A stretch of 45,917 nt of DNA from Bradyrhizobium sp. BR 10289 (GTDB lineage Bacteria; Pseudomonadota; Alphaproteobacteria; Rhizobiales; Xanthobacteraceae). Shown here piece by piece: positions 23,355 through 32,026 of the stretch. The translations under genes and the position numbers were made by a program. The DNA is taken from contig NZ_JACOFR010000042.1 in NCBI RefSeq assembly GCF_019455385.1, positions 1 through 45,917 on the forward strand, given 5' to 3'. Positions within the stretch are counted from its first letter, which is position 1; each line of letters opens with the position of its first letter. The notes below the pieces were generated by a model that did no database searches, was not told where the DNA came from, and saw only the letters and a program-made list of their open reading frames with translations.

Positions 23355-24974
23355 TCACTGCACGCGGGGCAGCACTTCGAACTGGTGGAAGGGCGGCGGC
23401 GAGGACAGCGTCCACTCCAGCGTGGTCGCACCCGCACCCCACGGATTGTTGCCAGCCGGCACCTTGCGGGCGAAAGCGTCGATCACGCAGTAGAGGAAGA
23501 TCAGGACGCCGAAGCCGGAAATGTAGGAGCCGACCGAGGACACCAGGTTCCAGCCCGCGAACGCATCGGGATAGTCGACATAGCGGCGCGGCATGCCCGA
23601 CAGGCCGAGGAAGTGCTGCGGGAAGAACACCAGGTTGACGCCGATGAAGGTGACCCAGAAGTGCAGCTTGGCGAGGCTCTCATTGTACATGTAGCCCGTC
23701 ATCTTCGGGAACCAGTAGTACCAGCCGGCGAAGATCGCGAACACCGCACCGAGCGACAGCACGTAGTGGAAGTGCGCGACGACGTAGTAGGTCTCCTGGA
23801 GCACGCGGTCGACGCCGGCATTCGCCAGCACGACGCCGGTGACGCCGCCGATCGTGAACAGGAAGATGAAGCCCACCGCCCAGATCATCGGCGCGCGGAA
23901 TTCGATCGAGCCGCCCCACATCGTGGCGATCCACGAGAAGATCTTCACGCCGGTCGGAACCGCGATCACCATCGTGGCGGCGACGAAGTAAGCCTGCGTC
24001 GCCGAGGACATGCCGACCGTGTACATGTGGTGCGCCCACACCACGAAGCCGATGCCGCCGATCGCGACCATGGCGTAGGCCATGCCGAGATAGCCGAACA
24101 CGGGCTTGCGCGAGAAGGTCGAGACGATCTGGCTGATCATGCCGAAGCCGGGCAGGATCAGGATGTACACTTCGGGGTGGCCGAAGAACCAGAACAGATG
24201 CTGGAACAGCACGGGGTCGCCGCCGCCGTCGGGCGCGAAGAACGTCGTGCCGAAATTGCGGTCGGTGAGCAGCATGGTGATCGCACCGGCGAGCACCGGC
24301 AGCGACAGCAGCAGCAGGAACACCGTCACCAGGATCGACCACACGAACAGCGGCATCTTGTGCAGGGTCATGCCCGGCGCGCGCATGTTGAAGATGGTGG
24401 TGATGAAGTTGATGGCGCCGAGGATCGACGAGGCGCCGGCGAGATGCAGCGACAGGATCGCGAAGTCGACGGCCGGGCCGGGGTGGCCCGAGCTCGACAG
24501 CGGCACGTACATGGTCCAGCCGGCGCCGACGCCGTTGGCGCCGGGCTCGCCCTCGACGAAGGTCGACATCAGCAGCAGGCCGAACGAGGCCGGCAGCAGC
24601 CAGAACGAGATGTTGTTCATGCGCGGGAAGGCCATGTCGGGCGCGCCGATCATCAGCGGCACGAACCAGTTGCCGAAGCCGCCGATCATCGCGGGCATGA
24701 CCATGAAGAAGATCATGATCAGGCCGTGCGAGGTCACGAAGACGTTGTAGGTGTGCGTCTCGTGGAAGATCTGCACGCCCGGATACATCAGCTCGGCACG
24801 AATCGCGATCGACATCGCGGCGCCGATGATGCCGGCGACGACCGCGAAGATCAGGTACATCGTGCCGATGTCCTTGTGGTTGGTCGAATAGACGTAGCGC
24901 CGCCATCCGGTCGGATGGGCGTGCTCGTCATGTCCGTGGGCGTGATCGCCGTGTACCGCTGCGCTCGTTGCCAT
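23355..24974 (-). CDS. ctaD: Cytochrome c oxidase subunit I
   Basis: Catalytic subunit of the aa3 oxidase, 539 residues, twelve helices. It begins with a His-rich tail (HGDHAHGHDEHAH) and WRRYVYSTNHKDIGTMYL. The haem-a ligand lies in ETHTYNVFVTSHGLIMIFFMVMP. The CuB site with the crosslinked His-Tyr is in FWFFGHPEVYILILPGFG, with the His pair in VVWAHHMYT, and the haem a3 / haem a ligands are in VVAHFHYVLSLGAVFAIF. The K- and D-channel residues are those of type A1 oxidases (HPEVYI). The ATG at 24974 is used rather than the TTG two codons upstream. It lies 61 bases before ctaB. Confidence 0.97.
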   Translation of the reverse strand: MATSAAVHGDHAHGHDEHAHPTGWRRYVYSTNHKDIGTMYLIFAVVAGIIGAAMSIAIRAELMYPGVQIFHETHTYNVFVTSHGLIMIFFMVMPAMIGGFGNWFVPLMIGAPDMAFPRMNNISFWLLPASFGLLLMSTFVEGEPGANGVGAGWTMYVPLSSSGHPGPAVDFAILSLHLAGASSILGAINFITTIFNMRAPGMTLHKMPLFVWSILVTVFLLLLSLPVLAGAITMLLTDRNFGTTFFAPDGGGDPVLFQHLFWFFGHPEVYILILPGFGMISQIVSTFSRKPVFGYLGMAYAMVAIGGIGFVVWAHHMYTVGMSSATQAYFVAATMVIAVPTGVKIFSWIATMWGGSIEFRAPMIWAVGFIFLFTIGGVTGVVLANAGVDRVLQETYYVVAHFHYVLSLGAVFAIFAGWYYWFPKMTGYMYNESLAKLHFWVTFIGVNLVFFPQHFLGLSGMPRRYVDYPDAFAGWNLVSSVGSYISGFGVLIFLYCVIDAFARKVPAGNNPWGAGATTLEWTLSSPPPFHQFEVLPRVQ

Positions 24975-25061
24975 TTTCAAATCCTGCCTTGCGTCCCGTT
25001 CGGACCTTATGCGGTCCTGCCCTTTATGTCGCTGTCAGTCCCTCGAGCCGTCGCCCGGCGC

Positions 25062-25901
25062 TTATTGCGTCGGGCCGGCCGCGGAGGCGTAGGTGCTGGT
25101 GCCGCCGCTCGCATATTTCTTCTTCGCCGTCTCGACCCAGGAGGCGAACTCCTTGTCCTCGACGACGCGGATCGCGATCGGCATGAAGGCGTGGTCCTTG
25201 CCGCAGAGCTCCGAGCACTGGCCGTAGAACATGCCGACCTTGGTGGCCTTGAACCAGGTCTCGTTCAGCCGCCCGGGAATGGCGTCGATCTTGACGCCGA
25301 AAGCCGGCAGCGCGAAGGCGTGGATGACGTCCGCGCCGGTGACTTGGACACGAATCACCTTGTTGACCGGCACCACCATCTCGTTGTCGACACCGAGCAG
25401 GCGGGGCTGCTTGTCCTGGGCCATCAGCGAGTCGAACTCGAACTTGCCATTATCGGGATAGGCATAGGACCAGTACCACTGCTTGCCGGTGGCCTTGACG
25501 GTCAGATCCGCCTTCGGCACGTCGAGCTCGAGGAAGAGCAGACGGAACGACGGCACCGAGATACCGACCAGGATCAGCACGGGAACCAGCGTCCAGGCCA
25601 CCTCGATCAGCGTGTTGTGGGTGGTCCGCGACGGCACGGGATTGGCCCTCGCGTTGAACTTGATGACAACGACCACCAGCAGCGCCAGCACGAACAGCGT
25701 GATCAGGGTGATCAGCACGAACAGGAAATTGTGGAACCAGACGATGTTATCCATCACCGGGGAGCCGGCTTCCTGAAGCTTCCACTCCCACGGCGCCGGC
25801 TGTCCGAGCTCGGCGAATGCCGCGCCACCCGCGGCCCACGTAAGACCCGCTACGGCCACTCCCAGCAAATGCCGGCCGACCCGACCCATCGACATCCTCA
25901 T
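25062..25901 (-). CDS. ctaC: Cytochrome c oxidase subunit II
   Basis: A 279-residue subunit carrying the dinuclear CuA centre that receives electrons from cytochrome c. A signal peptide ends near AAFAE (about residue 31). Two membrane helices (about 50-72 and 92-115) follow, then a periplasmic cupredoxin domain. WYWSYAYPD (about 140) is the aromatic electron-entry patch. The CuA ligands are in VIHAFALPAFGVKID and YGQCSELCGKDHAFMPI (C-x3-C-x3-H-x2-M). It is first in the oxidase operon. Confidence 0.97.
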   Translation of the reverse strand: MRMSMGRVGRHLLGVAVAGLTWAAGGAAFAELGQPAPWEWKLQEAGSPVMDNIVWFHNFLFVLITLITLFVLALLVVVVIKFNARANPVPSRTTHNTLIEVAWTLVPVLILVGISVPSFRLLFLELDVPKADLTVKATGKQWYWSYAYPDNGKFEFDSLMAQDKQPRLLGVDNEMVVPVNKVIRVQVTGADVIHAFALPAFGVKIDAIPGRLNETWFKATKVGMFYGQCSELCGKDHAFMPIAIRVVEDKEFASWVETAKKKYASGGTSTYASAAGPTQ

Positions 25902-26348
25902 GCCGTTCGCGCTCCCCTTACGAAATCACCCCAAGTGCGTTCCCCTATTTTTGGGAAACGCTTATTCGATCCGTCCGTCCGACAAACCGCCACGCAAGAA
26001 TACCTCTAAGAGGAATTGGGGCCAGATCGTAAGAGCGCCGAAATCAAGCCTCTCAAACCATAATTCTTGATCTATCGCAATGCGATCTTGAGGCCGGTCT
26101 GCCAGCCATCACCCGCAAGATATTTCCTAGTAAGATCAGACAAAAATACCGTTTCGCGGGATGCCGCCGCTTGACAGCGGAATTGCCCGCTGTAGGCACT
26201 GGCGGACGGCCGCACAGGAACCTGATTCGTGCCGGCCGTAGCGGCCTCGGCGGCGCGGAATTTGCTTGGGAATTGCCTTCAAGACGCCGTCATTTCCGTA
26301 TCAGTCCACCCGCGCAAGCGACCCAAGCGAGCAGAGGGACCGACCCCG
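25902..26348. other. Divergent intergenic region between ctaC and the IalB-like gene
   Basis: 447 bases with no supported gene. It serves the oxidase operon on the minus strand and the IalB-like gene on the plus strand. A small palindrome ATCGCA-A-TGCGAT lies at 26074-26086, and CCTCT-A-AGAGG at 26003-26013. TTGACA at 26171-26176 is a -35-like box for the plus strand, with no good -10 at the proper distance. The ORF reading through 26229-26348 is in frame with the IalB-like gene, but its first 40 residues do not look coding. Confidence 0.55.
26074..26086. promoter_or_regulatory. Small palindrome in the ctaC upstream region
   Basis: ATCGCA-A-TGCGAT, a 6-bp perfect inverted repeat about a single base, in an AT-richer stretch about 170 bases upstream of ctaC. 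It is a possible operator; no known family consensus is matched. Confidence 0.3.
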
Positions 26349-26909
26349 ATGGGGCTTTCGAGATGCATGGCAGGATCGCCTATTCGGCCGCATGACAGCC
26401 GTGGCGCGCTGATCGGCCTCGTGGCGGCCGCCCTCCTCCTCGTCTTGCCCGGCATTTTCTTACCAAGTCCTGCCCATGCGCAGGGCGCGGTGCGCTCCGT
26501 TCATGGCGACTGGCAGATCCGCTGCGACACCCCGCCCGGCGCCCAGGCCGAGCAATGCGCCCTGATCCAGAGCGTGGTCGCCGAAGACCGCTCCAATGCC
26601 GGCCTGACCGTGATCGTGCTCAAGACCGCCGACCAGAAGAGCCGCCTGATGCGCGTCGTCGCCCCGCTCGGCGTCCTGCTGCCCTCCGGCCTCGGCCTCA
26701 AGCTCGACAACCAGGACGTCGGCCGCGCCGGCTTCGTCCGCTGCCTGCCCAACGGTTGCGTCGCCGAGGTCGTCCTCGAAGACAAGCTGCTCGGCCAGCT
26801 CCGCAGCGCCAAGACCGCGACCTTCATCATCTTCGAGACGCCGGAAGAGGGGATTGGCTTTCCGCTCAGCCTGAACGGGCTGGGTGAGGGGTATGACAAG
26901 CTGCCGTAG
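26349..26909 (+). CDS. IalB-like (invasion-associated locus B) periplasmic protein
   Basis: A 186-residue exported protein. The signal sequence runs from about residue 20 (GALIGLVAAALLLVLPGIFL) and ends near PAHAQ. The mature part begins VRSVHGDWQIRCDTPPGAQAEQCALIQSV, the typical IalB opening with a Cys pair; RCLPNGCVAEVVLEDKLL carries a second Cys pair, and the end KTATFIIFETPEEGIGFPLSLNGL is also family-like. IalB was named for erythrocyte invasion by Bartonella; in soil bacteria the role is unknown. The ATG at 26349 is preceded by a purine-rich AGAGGG. It is monocistronic, with repeat R1 copy b following. Confidence 0.88.
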   Translation: MGLSRCMAGSPIRPHDSRGALIGLVAAALLLVLPGIFLPSPAHAQGAVRSVHGDWQIRCDTPPGAQAEQCALIQSVVAEDRSNAGLTVIVLKTADQKSRLMRVVAPLGVLLPSGLGLKLDNQDVGRAGFVRCLPNGCVAEVVLEDKLLGQLRSAKTATFIIFETPEEGIGFPLSLNGLGEGYDKLP

Positions 26910-26938
26910 CGGCTTGCTCGAACGCCACGCTGCCAGTC

Positions 26939-27077
26939 CCGTCATCCTGAGGCGTGAAGCTTGCGAAGCGAAGCATCGCAAGCTGAGCCTCGAAGGATGA
27001 ACGGCCGCGCTAGCAGCCGGGCCGTCGCCCTTCGAGGCTCGCCTTGCTACGCAAGGCGAGCACCTCAGGACGACCGG
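26939..27077. repeat. Long palindromic intergenic repeat, family R1, copy b
   Basis: The outer arms CCGTCATCCTGAGG and CCTCAGGACGACCGG and the inner segments GAGCCTCGAAGGATGAACGG and CCTTCGAGGCTC match copy a at 185-318, with a different central loop and an extra AGCTTGCGAAGCGAAGC hairpin. It lies between the IalB-like gene and the convergent GNAT gene. Confidence 0.85.
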
Positions 27078-27122
27078 GATGGACTGGGACTCGCCGCAAC
27101 CGCCAGACAAACCTTGAACGCT

Positions 27123-27611
27123 CTAAAACAGCAGCGCCATCTGGACCACGTTCTCGTACACGCCATTGACCCTGGCAGCGTTGCGCGACACCCCCTCGAC
27201 GGCAAAGCCGACCTTCTTGTAGAGGGCGATCGCTCCCGCGTTGTTTTCGTAAACCGAGAGCTCGATCCGCGACAGGCCGGTGGCCTGCGCGGCGGCGAGC
27301 GTCCTCCGTATCAGCTGCGTTCCGATGCCCTGGCCGCGAAATGGCTGCAGAAGGCCCATACCGAGGGTGCCGACATGGGCATGGATCGGACCTGATTGCC
27401 GCGTGACATCGCACCAGCCGACGACCTCGCCGCCGGAAAGGACGACGAATTGCGGCTGTCCCTGCGCGATCATGCCGAGCACGAATCTGCACGTCGACTC
27501 CAGCGGAGGCGCCTCGAGAAAGGCCAGATAGCGCCGTTCCCTGGCGACCGTGTCGAGGGCGCGGTGAAAGCTTTCGATGTGGGCTTCCGATATCGCAATG
27601 ATTTCAATCAT
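27123..27611 (-). CDS. GNAT-family N-acetyltransferase
   Basis: A 162-residue acetyltransferase. MIEIIAISEAHIESFHRALDTVARERRYLAF is the usual start of this RimI/Acetyltransf_1-type group. The acetyl-CoA site is LGMGLLQPFRGQGIGTQLI (about 82-100; Q/R-x2-G-x-G/A pattern). The C-terminal helix-strand is LSVYENNAGAIALYKKVGFAVEG. The ATG at 27611 fits the domain start; the longer ORF overlaps the tldD upstream region on the other strand and lacks homology. It is divergent from tldD by 89 bases. Substrate unknown. Confidence 0.88.
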   Translation of the reverse strand: MIEIIAISEAHIESFHRALDTVARERRYLAFLEAPPLESTCRFVLGMIAQGQPQFVVLSGGEVVGWCDVTRQSGPIHAHVGTLGMGLLQPFRGQGIGTQLIRRTLAAAQATGLSRIELSVYENNAGAIALYKKVGFAVEGVSRNAARVNGVYENVVQMALLF

Positions 27612-27700
27612 GTCGTTTCGGTAATGTGTCCTGCCCGCCTCTCGCCGAACCGTTCGGAAACCATTATCTTGCCTCACATCCCTCCGACAACGGAAGCCAG

Positions 27701-29128
27701 ATGACCAACCCCGCCACAACCTCCCTGCTCGACCGCGCCAATCTCGACCGCGACCAGGTTCGCCACGAGCTCACGCGCGGGCTCGCCGGCGCCGACGACG
27801 GCGAGCTGTTTCTGGAATACAGCCAGACCGAAGCGCTGATGTTCGACAATGGGCGGCTGAAGCAGGCGACCTACGACACCTCGCAAGGGTTCGGCCTGCG
27901 CGCCGTCAAGGACGACGCGGTCGGCTACGCCCACTCCTCCGACGTGTCGCTGCCGGCGCTGATTCGCGCCGCCGATGCGGTCGCGGCTGTCCGTGGTGGC
28001 TATTCCGGCAGCTTTGCCGCCCCGCCTCCGCACACCAATGTCCGCCTTTACGGCGACGACAATCCGCTCGACGCCCCCGGCTTCGAGACCAAGGTCAAGT
28101 TGCTGGCCGAGATCGACGCTTATCTGCGCGACAAGGATCCGAGGGTGCGGCAGGTCAGCGTCAGCCTCGGCGCCACCTGGCAGGTCGTCGAGATACTGCG
28201 GCCCGACGGCGAGAGCTATCGCGACATCCGCCCGCTGGTGCGCGTCAACATCTCGGTCGTTGCAGGTCAAGGCGACCGCCAGGAGAGCGGCAGCAAGGGC
28301 TATGGCGGCCGCGCCGGCTACGCCGAATTCATCGAAGCCAAGTCCTGGCGCGACGCCGCCGACGGCGCCCTGCGCGAGGCCCTCGTCAATCTGGAATCGA
28401 TCCCCGCCCCTGCCGGCGAGATGGACGTCGTGCTGGGCGCCGGCTGGCCCGGCGTGATGTTGCATGAGGCGGTCGGCCACGGCCTCGAGGGCGACTTCAA
28501 CCGCAAGAAGACGTCTGCGTTTGCCGGCCTGATGGGCCAGCAGGTCGCCGCCAAGGGCGTCACTGTCGTCGACGACGGCACGATCGCCTCGCGCCGCGGC
28601 TCGCTGTCGATCGACGACGAGGGCACGCCGACCAACCGCACCGTGCTGATCGAGGACGGCATCCTGGTCGGCTACATGCAGGATCGCCAGAACGCGCGGC
28701 TGATGAACATGAAGCCAACCGGCAACGGCCGCCGCCAGGGCTATGCCCATGTGCCGATGCCGCGCATGACCAACACCTACATGCTCGCGGGCGACCGCGA
28801 TCCGGCCGAGATCCTCGCGTCGGTGAAGAACGGCGTGTTCGCCGCGAATTTCGGCGGCGGCCAGGTCGACATCACCTCGGGCAAATACGTCTTCCAGTGC
28901 ACCGAGGCCTACAAGATCGAGAACGGCAAGCTGGGCGCGCCGCTGAAGGGCGCCATGCTGATCGGCAACGGGCCGACCGATCTGCATCGCATCCGCATGA
29001 TCGGCAACGACCTCGCACTCGATACTGGCATCGGCACCTGCGGCAAGAACGGCCAGGGCGTGCCGGTCGGCGTCGGTCAACCGTCACTTCTGATGGAACG
29101 CATTACGGTGGGTGGAACGGGCGCATGA
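27701..29128 (+). CDS. tldD: TldD metalloprotease subunit
   Basis: A 475-residue zinc-dependent protease subunit; with TldE/PmbA it forms a heterodimer that degrades unfolded short peptides, matures some peptide natural products and affects CcdA-type antitoxins. The HExxxH zinc motif is His255-Glu256-Ala-Val-Gly-His260 in MLHEAVGHGLEGD. Family blocks include SQGFGLRAV, GAGWPGVM and the C-terminal CGKNGQGVPVGVGQPSLLMERITVGG. The ATG at 27701 has GGAAGCC before it; the longer ORF start at 27626 has no such support. The PmbA partner is not in this window. The stop overlaps the lepB start as ATGA. Confidence 0.95.
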   Translation: MTNPATTSLLDRANLDRDQVRHELTRGLAGADDGELFLEYSQTEALMFDNGRLKQATYDTSQGFGLRAVKDDAVGYAHSSDVSLPALIRAADAVAAVRGGYSGSFAAPPPHTNVRLYGDDNPLDAPGFETKVKLLAEIDAYLRDKDPRVRQVSVSLGATWQVVEILRPDGESYRDIRPLVRVNISVVAGQGDRQESGSKGYGGRAGYAEFIEAKSWRDAADGALREALVNLESIPAPAGEMDVVLGAGWPGVMLHEAVGHGLEGDFNRKKTSAFAGLMGQQVAAKGVTVVDDGTIASRRGSLSIDDEGTPTNRTVLIEDGILVGYMQDRQNARLMNMKPTGNGRRQGYAHVPMPRMTNTYMLAGDRDPAEILASVKNGVFAANFGGGQVDITSGKYVFQCTEAYKIENGKLGAPLKGAMLIGNGPTDLHRIRMIGNDLALDTGIGTCGKNGQGVPVGVGQPSLLMERITVGGTGA

Positions 29129-29901
29129 GCGTTGAAAAGGTAACTGCCGCTCCCAAGCGGAAGAGCAGCGGCTGGGCCGGCCAGCTGATGCAGCTCGCCG
29201 GCATCGTCGCCGCGGTGTTCATCGCCAAGGGCGCGCTCGCCGAGCCGTTCTACGTGCCGTCGGGCTCGATGGAGCCGACGCTGCTGATCGGCGACGCGCT
29301 GCTCGCCTCGAAATTCCCCTATGGCTACGGCACCTCGTCGCTGCCGATCCAGATCAACCTGCCGGAGACCGGTCGCGTCTTCGCGGAGACGCCGAAGCAG
29401 GGTGATGTCGTGGTGTTCCGCTGGCCGGGCGACCGCTCGCAGGCCTGGGTCAAGCGCGTCGTCGGCCTGCCCGGCGACCGCATCCAGATGCGCCAGGGCC
29501 AGCTCTTCATCAACGACCGTCCCGCCGAGCTGAAGCCTGACGGGGTCGGCGCGGCCGAGGATGACAATGGCGGCAGCGAGCCCGCCTATCGCTATGTCGA
29601 GACGCTGCCGAACGGCGTCTCGCACCTGATCTTCAAGATGCGCGACAATGGCCCGCTCGACAACACGCCCGAGGTGACGGTGCCGGCAGGCCATCTCTTC
29701 GTGCTCGGCGACAACCGCGACAATTCCGCCGACAGCCGCGTGCCGCTGCGCTCCGGCGGCGTCGGCCTGTTGCCGGTCGACAATCTGGTCGGGCGTGCGG
29801 ATGCCGTGCTCGGCTCATGGGATCTCGGCATGCGCGGCCAGCCGGTGTGGACCTGGCTGTCCGGATTCAGGCTCGCGCGGTTCTTCACCGCCGTGCATTG
29901 A
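29125..29901 (+). CDS. lepB: Signal peptidase I
   Basis: A 258-residue membrane-bound Ser/Lys endopeptidase that removes signal peptides of exported proteins. One N-terminal membrane helix (about 18-36) is followed by the catalytic Ser48 in VPSGSMEPTL and the general base Lys110 in WVKRVVGLPGDRIQ. The closing signature is LFVLGDNRDNSADSR (about 192-206). The start overlaps tldD (ATGA), so translation is coupled. The catalytic signatures are those of housekeeping LepB, but whether other lepB copies exist cannot be told from this window. Repeat R2 copy b follows. Confidence 0.94.
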   Translation: MSVEKVTAAPKRKSSGWAGQLMQLAGIVAAVFIAKGALAEPFYVPSGSMEPTLLIGDALLASKFPYGYGTSSLPIQINLPETGRVFAETPKQGDVVVFRWPGDRSQAWVKRVVGLPGDRIQMRQGQLFINDRPAELKPDGVGAAEDDNGGSEPAYRYVETLPNGVSHLIFKMRDNGPLDNTPEVTVPAGHLFVLGDNRDNSADSRVPLRSGGVGLLPVDNLVGRADAVLGSWDLGMRGQPVWTWLSGFRLARFFTAVH

Positions 29902-29914
29902 CGGGATCGTAGAT

Positions 29915-30013
29915 CGTAGGGTGGGCAAAGGCGTTCTTACGCCGTGCCCACCGTATTCAACGATGACGAAAGAAGACGTGGGCACGCCGCTACGCGTCTT
30001 TGCCCACCCTACG
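29915..30013. repeat. Palindromic intergenic repeat, family R2, copy b
   Basis: The outer arms CGTAGGGTGGGCAAAG and CTTTGCCCACCCTACG are perfect reverse complements, and the inner arms CGTGCCCAC / GTGGGCACG also pair. Same family as 3565-3655. It fills the gap between lepB and the nucleotidyltransferase gene. Confidence 0.88.
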
Positions 30014-30029
30014 ATTTCTGCGATTGCCG

Positions 30030-30596
30030 ATGACCCGCGACGAATTCCTCGCATTGGCGCTCCGCAATCCGGTCAACGTTGCGATCACCGACGAGCTGGC
30101 ACGGCGCGCTTTGCCGGATGCATGGCTGGTCGCGGGATGCCTCGCACAAACAGTCTGGAACGTGCTCACGCACCGCGCCGTCGATCACGGCATCGCCGAC
30201 TACGACGTCTTCTATTTCGATCCCGATACCTCATGGGAAGCGGAGGATGCGGTGATCCGCACGCTGCATGCACGGCTCGCGCATCTCGGCGCCAAGATCG
30301 AGATCCGCAACCAGGCGCGCGTGCATCTGTGGTATCCCGACAAGCACGGCCTGCCCTACCCGCCGTTGATGCGCTCGACCGATGGGATCGATCGCTTCCT
30401 CACCGAGAACACGCAGCTGGGCATTCGGCGCGCCGACAGCGATTTCGAGGTCTACGCACCGCACGGCTTCGACGACGTTGCCAAGTTGATCGTGCGCCCC
30501 AATCGCGCTCCGAATTTTTCCGTGGCGAATTACGCGGCGAAAGCGGCGCGATGGAAAGTGCTCTGGCCGGAACTGACCGTGATTGCGGCGGAGTGA
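30030..30596 (+). CDS. Nucleotidyltransferase-family protein (DUF925 type)
   Basis: A 188-residue protein of the PF06042-type nucleotidyltransferases. DAWLVAGCLAQTVWNVL (about 31-47) is the substrate-binding start of the fold. IADYDVFYFDPDTSWEAED (about 55-73) supplies the acidic metal-binding residues, and IEIRNQARVHLWYPDKHG plus YPPLMRSTDGIDRFLTENTQLGIR are family hallmarks. The biological substrate is unknown. The ATG at 30030 follows directly after repeat R2; the start seven codons further into the repeat is not supported. It converges with the exported-protein gene at 30606. Confidence 0.85.
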   Translation: MTRDEFLALALRNPVNVAITDELARRALPDAWLVAGCLAQTVWNVLTHRAVDHGIADYDVFYFDPDTSWEAEDAVIRTLHARLAHLGAKIEIRNQARVHLWYPDKHGLPYPPLMRSTDGIDRFLTENTQLGIRRADSDFEVYAPHGFDDVAKLIVRPNRAPNFSVANYAAKAARWKVLWPELTVIAAE

Positions 30597-30605
30597 GACC
30601 GCTCG

Positions 30606-31046
30606 TTACTGCTTCTTGATCAGGCTCCACTTCGTGATCACGGCCTCGCTCATCTGGCCGGGATCGCTGGCGCAGGCTATCTCGTCCACCTTCACCGAGA
30701 TCGCCTTGCCGACGAAGGATTTCAACTGATTGGCCTGGGCGTCGCTCGAGGTGACGAGCTGGAACGTCTCGGGCCCGGTCTCGAGATTACACAGCCCGTT
30801 CGGCGCCGGCAGGCGGCGCGGCTCGGAGGTGATCTGGTACATCGAAACCCGCTTGCCGGCATTCTTGACGTCGCGGACCTTCATCGCGTTCAGCTCGCCC
30901 GAGAGCACCTCGCCGGCGTTGATCGGCTTGCCGGGTTTTGACGGCGGCGGCGCCCCGTCGTCCTCCTGCTGGGCGGAGATGGCCGGCGTCGCCAGCAGCA
31001 GCATCGTCGCGGCCAAAGCCAGGTGTGTGGCGAATCGATTCGTCAT
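30606..31046 (-). CDS. Exported hypothetical protein
   Basis: A 146-residue protein with a clean signal peptide (NRFATHLALAATMLLLATPAISAQ, cleavage near residue 25), an acidic Pro-rich linker, and a domain with two Cys (NGLCNLETG, IACASDP) that may be disulfide-linked. The segment GPETFQLVTSSDAQANQLKSFVGKAISVKVDEIAC suggests a small beta-rich fold. No named family recognised. The ATG at 31046 begins the signal peptide; upstream in-frame sequence is antisense to nothing useful and overlaps recR. It lies 28 bases after the recR stop, on the same strand. Confidence 0.75.
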   Translation of the reverse strand: MTNRFATHLALAATMLLLATPAISAQQEDDGAPPPSKPGKPINAGEVLSGELNAMKVRDVKNAGKRVSMYQITSEPRRLPAPNGLCNLETGPETFQLVTSSDAQANQLKSFVGKAISVKVDEIACASDPGQMSEAVITKWSLIKKQ

Positions 31047-31074
31047 GTCGTCCGTTTCCGTAATAGCTATATGG

Positions 31075-31677
31075 CTAGAACAGGGTCCGCTGCCGCATCG
31101 CGGCCGACAGCGTGCCCTCATCGAGATAATCAAGCTCGCCACCAACAGGCACACCGTGCGCCAGCCGGGTGACCTTGACGTTGGCGTCCTGAAGCAGGTC
31201 GGTGATGTAATGTGCCGTGGTCTGGCCGTCCACTGTCGCATTCAGCGCGAGAATGATCTCGTGCACCTCGGCGGCGTGGGCGCGCGCGACCAGCGCGTCG
31301 ATGGTGAGGTCCTGCGGGCCGACACCGTCGAGCGGCGACAAGGTCGCGCCCAGCACGTGATAGCGCCCCTGCGTCGCATTCGCCCGCTCCAGCGCCCAGA
31401 GATCGGCGACGTCGGCGACCACGACGATGATGGCGCCATCGCGCTTCGGATCGGTGCAGACCGTGCAAGGATTTTGCGTATCGATGTTGCCGCAGGTCTT
31501 GCAGACCTGGACCTTGTCGAGCGCAACCTGCAGGGCCGACGACAACGGCATCATCAGCGCTTCGCGCTTCTTGATCAGATGCAGCGCCGCGCGCCGCGCC
31601 GAGCGCGGGCCCAAACCCGGCAGCCGTGCGAGCAGCTGGACCAGCCGCTCGATCTCGGGACCTGCAACCGCACCCAT
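31075..31677 (-). CDS. recR: Recombination mediator RecR
   Basis: A 200-residue RecFOR-pathway protein that helps load RecA at gaps. The N-terminal helix-hairpin-helix has LARLPGLGPRSARRAALHLI. The four-Cys zinc finger is CKTCGNIDTQNPCTVC (about 56-71). The Toprim domain follows with IIVVVADVADLWALER and the HVLGATLSPLDGVGPQDL loop. The C-terminus VPVGGELDYLDEGTLSAAM is typical. It follows ybaB by one base and is the last of the classic dnaX-ybaB-recR operon. Confidence 0.96.
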   Translation of the reverse strand: MGAVAGPEIERLVQLLARLPGLGPRSARRAALHLIKKREALMMPLSSALQVALDKVQVCKTCGNIDTQNPCTVCTDPKRDGAIIVVVADVADLWALERANATQGRYHVLGATLSPLDGVGPQDLTIDALVARAHAAEVHEIILALNATVDGQTTAHYITDLLQDANVKVTRLAHGVPVGGELDYLDEGTLSAAMRQRTLF

Positions 31678-31678
31678 A

Positions 31679-31999
31679 TTACTGGCCGAACAGCCCCGGC
31701 GGCAGGCCGAGCCCGCCGGTGAGCGACTGCATCTTGTCCTGCACCGCCGTCTCCGCCTTGCGGCGGGCATCGCCGAGCGCGGTGACGAGCAGGTCTTCCA
31801 GCACTTCGCGCTCGTCCGGCTTCATCAGCGAGGGATCGATCTTGACCGCCTTGACGTCCATCTTCGCGGTCATGCGCACAGCGACGAGACCGCCGCCGGA
31901 GATGCCCTCGACCTCCACATTGGCGAGAGACTCCTGCATCTCCTGCATCTTGGATTGCAGCTGCGCCGCCTGCTTCATCATGCCGAGAAAGTCAGCCAT
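31679..31999 (-). CDS. YbaB/EbfC-family nucleoid-associated protein
   Basis: A 106-residue DNA-binding protein of the YbaB/EbfC family, known as a dimeric nucleoid-associated protein. FLGMMKQAAQLQSKMQEMQESLANVEVEG is the first helix, followed by the GGLVAVRMTAKMDVKAVKIDPSLM strands and a C-terminal helix (about 60-85: EDLLVTALGDARRKAET). Genes dnaX-ybaB-recR are co-transcribed in most proteobacteria, and the order is the same here. Confidence 0.94.
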   Translation of the reverse strand: MADFLGMMKQAAQLQSKMQEMQESLANVEVEGISGGGLVAVRMTAKMDVKAVKIDPSLMKPDEREVLEDLLVTALGDARRKAETAVQDKMQSLTGGLGLPPGLFGQ

Positions 32000-32026
32000 G
32001 GGGTTTCGTCCTTGGAAAGGTTTAGC

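Noticed and set aside
23250..26009. 919-residue plus-strand ORF across ctaB, ctaD and ctaC
   Set aside because: Antisense shadow of three certain oxidase genes; composition is His/Arg/Asp-rich with no recognisable fold.
26171..26198. Promoter for the IalB-like gene
   Set aside because: TTGACA is good, but no acceptable -10 box stands 16-18 bases downstream, so I only mention it in the intergenic entry.
28897..29124. 334-residue reading of signal peptidase with a long N-terminal extension
   Set aside because: The extra residues overlap the end of tldD in another frame; the ATG at 29125 gives a normal signal peptidase and an ATGA overlap.
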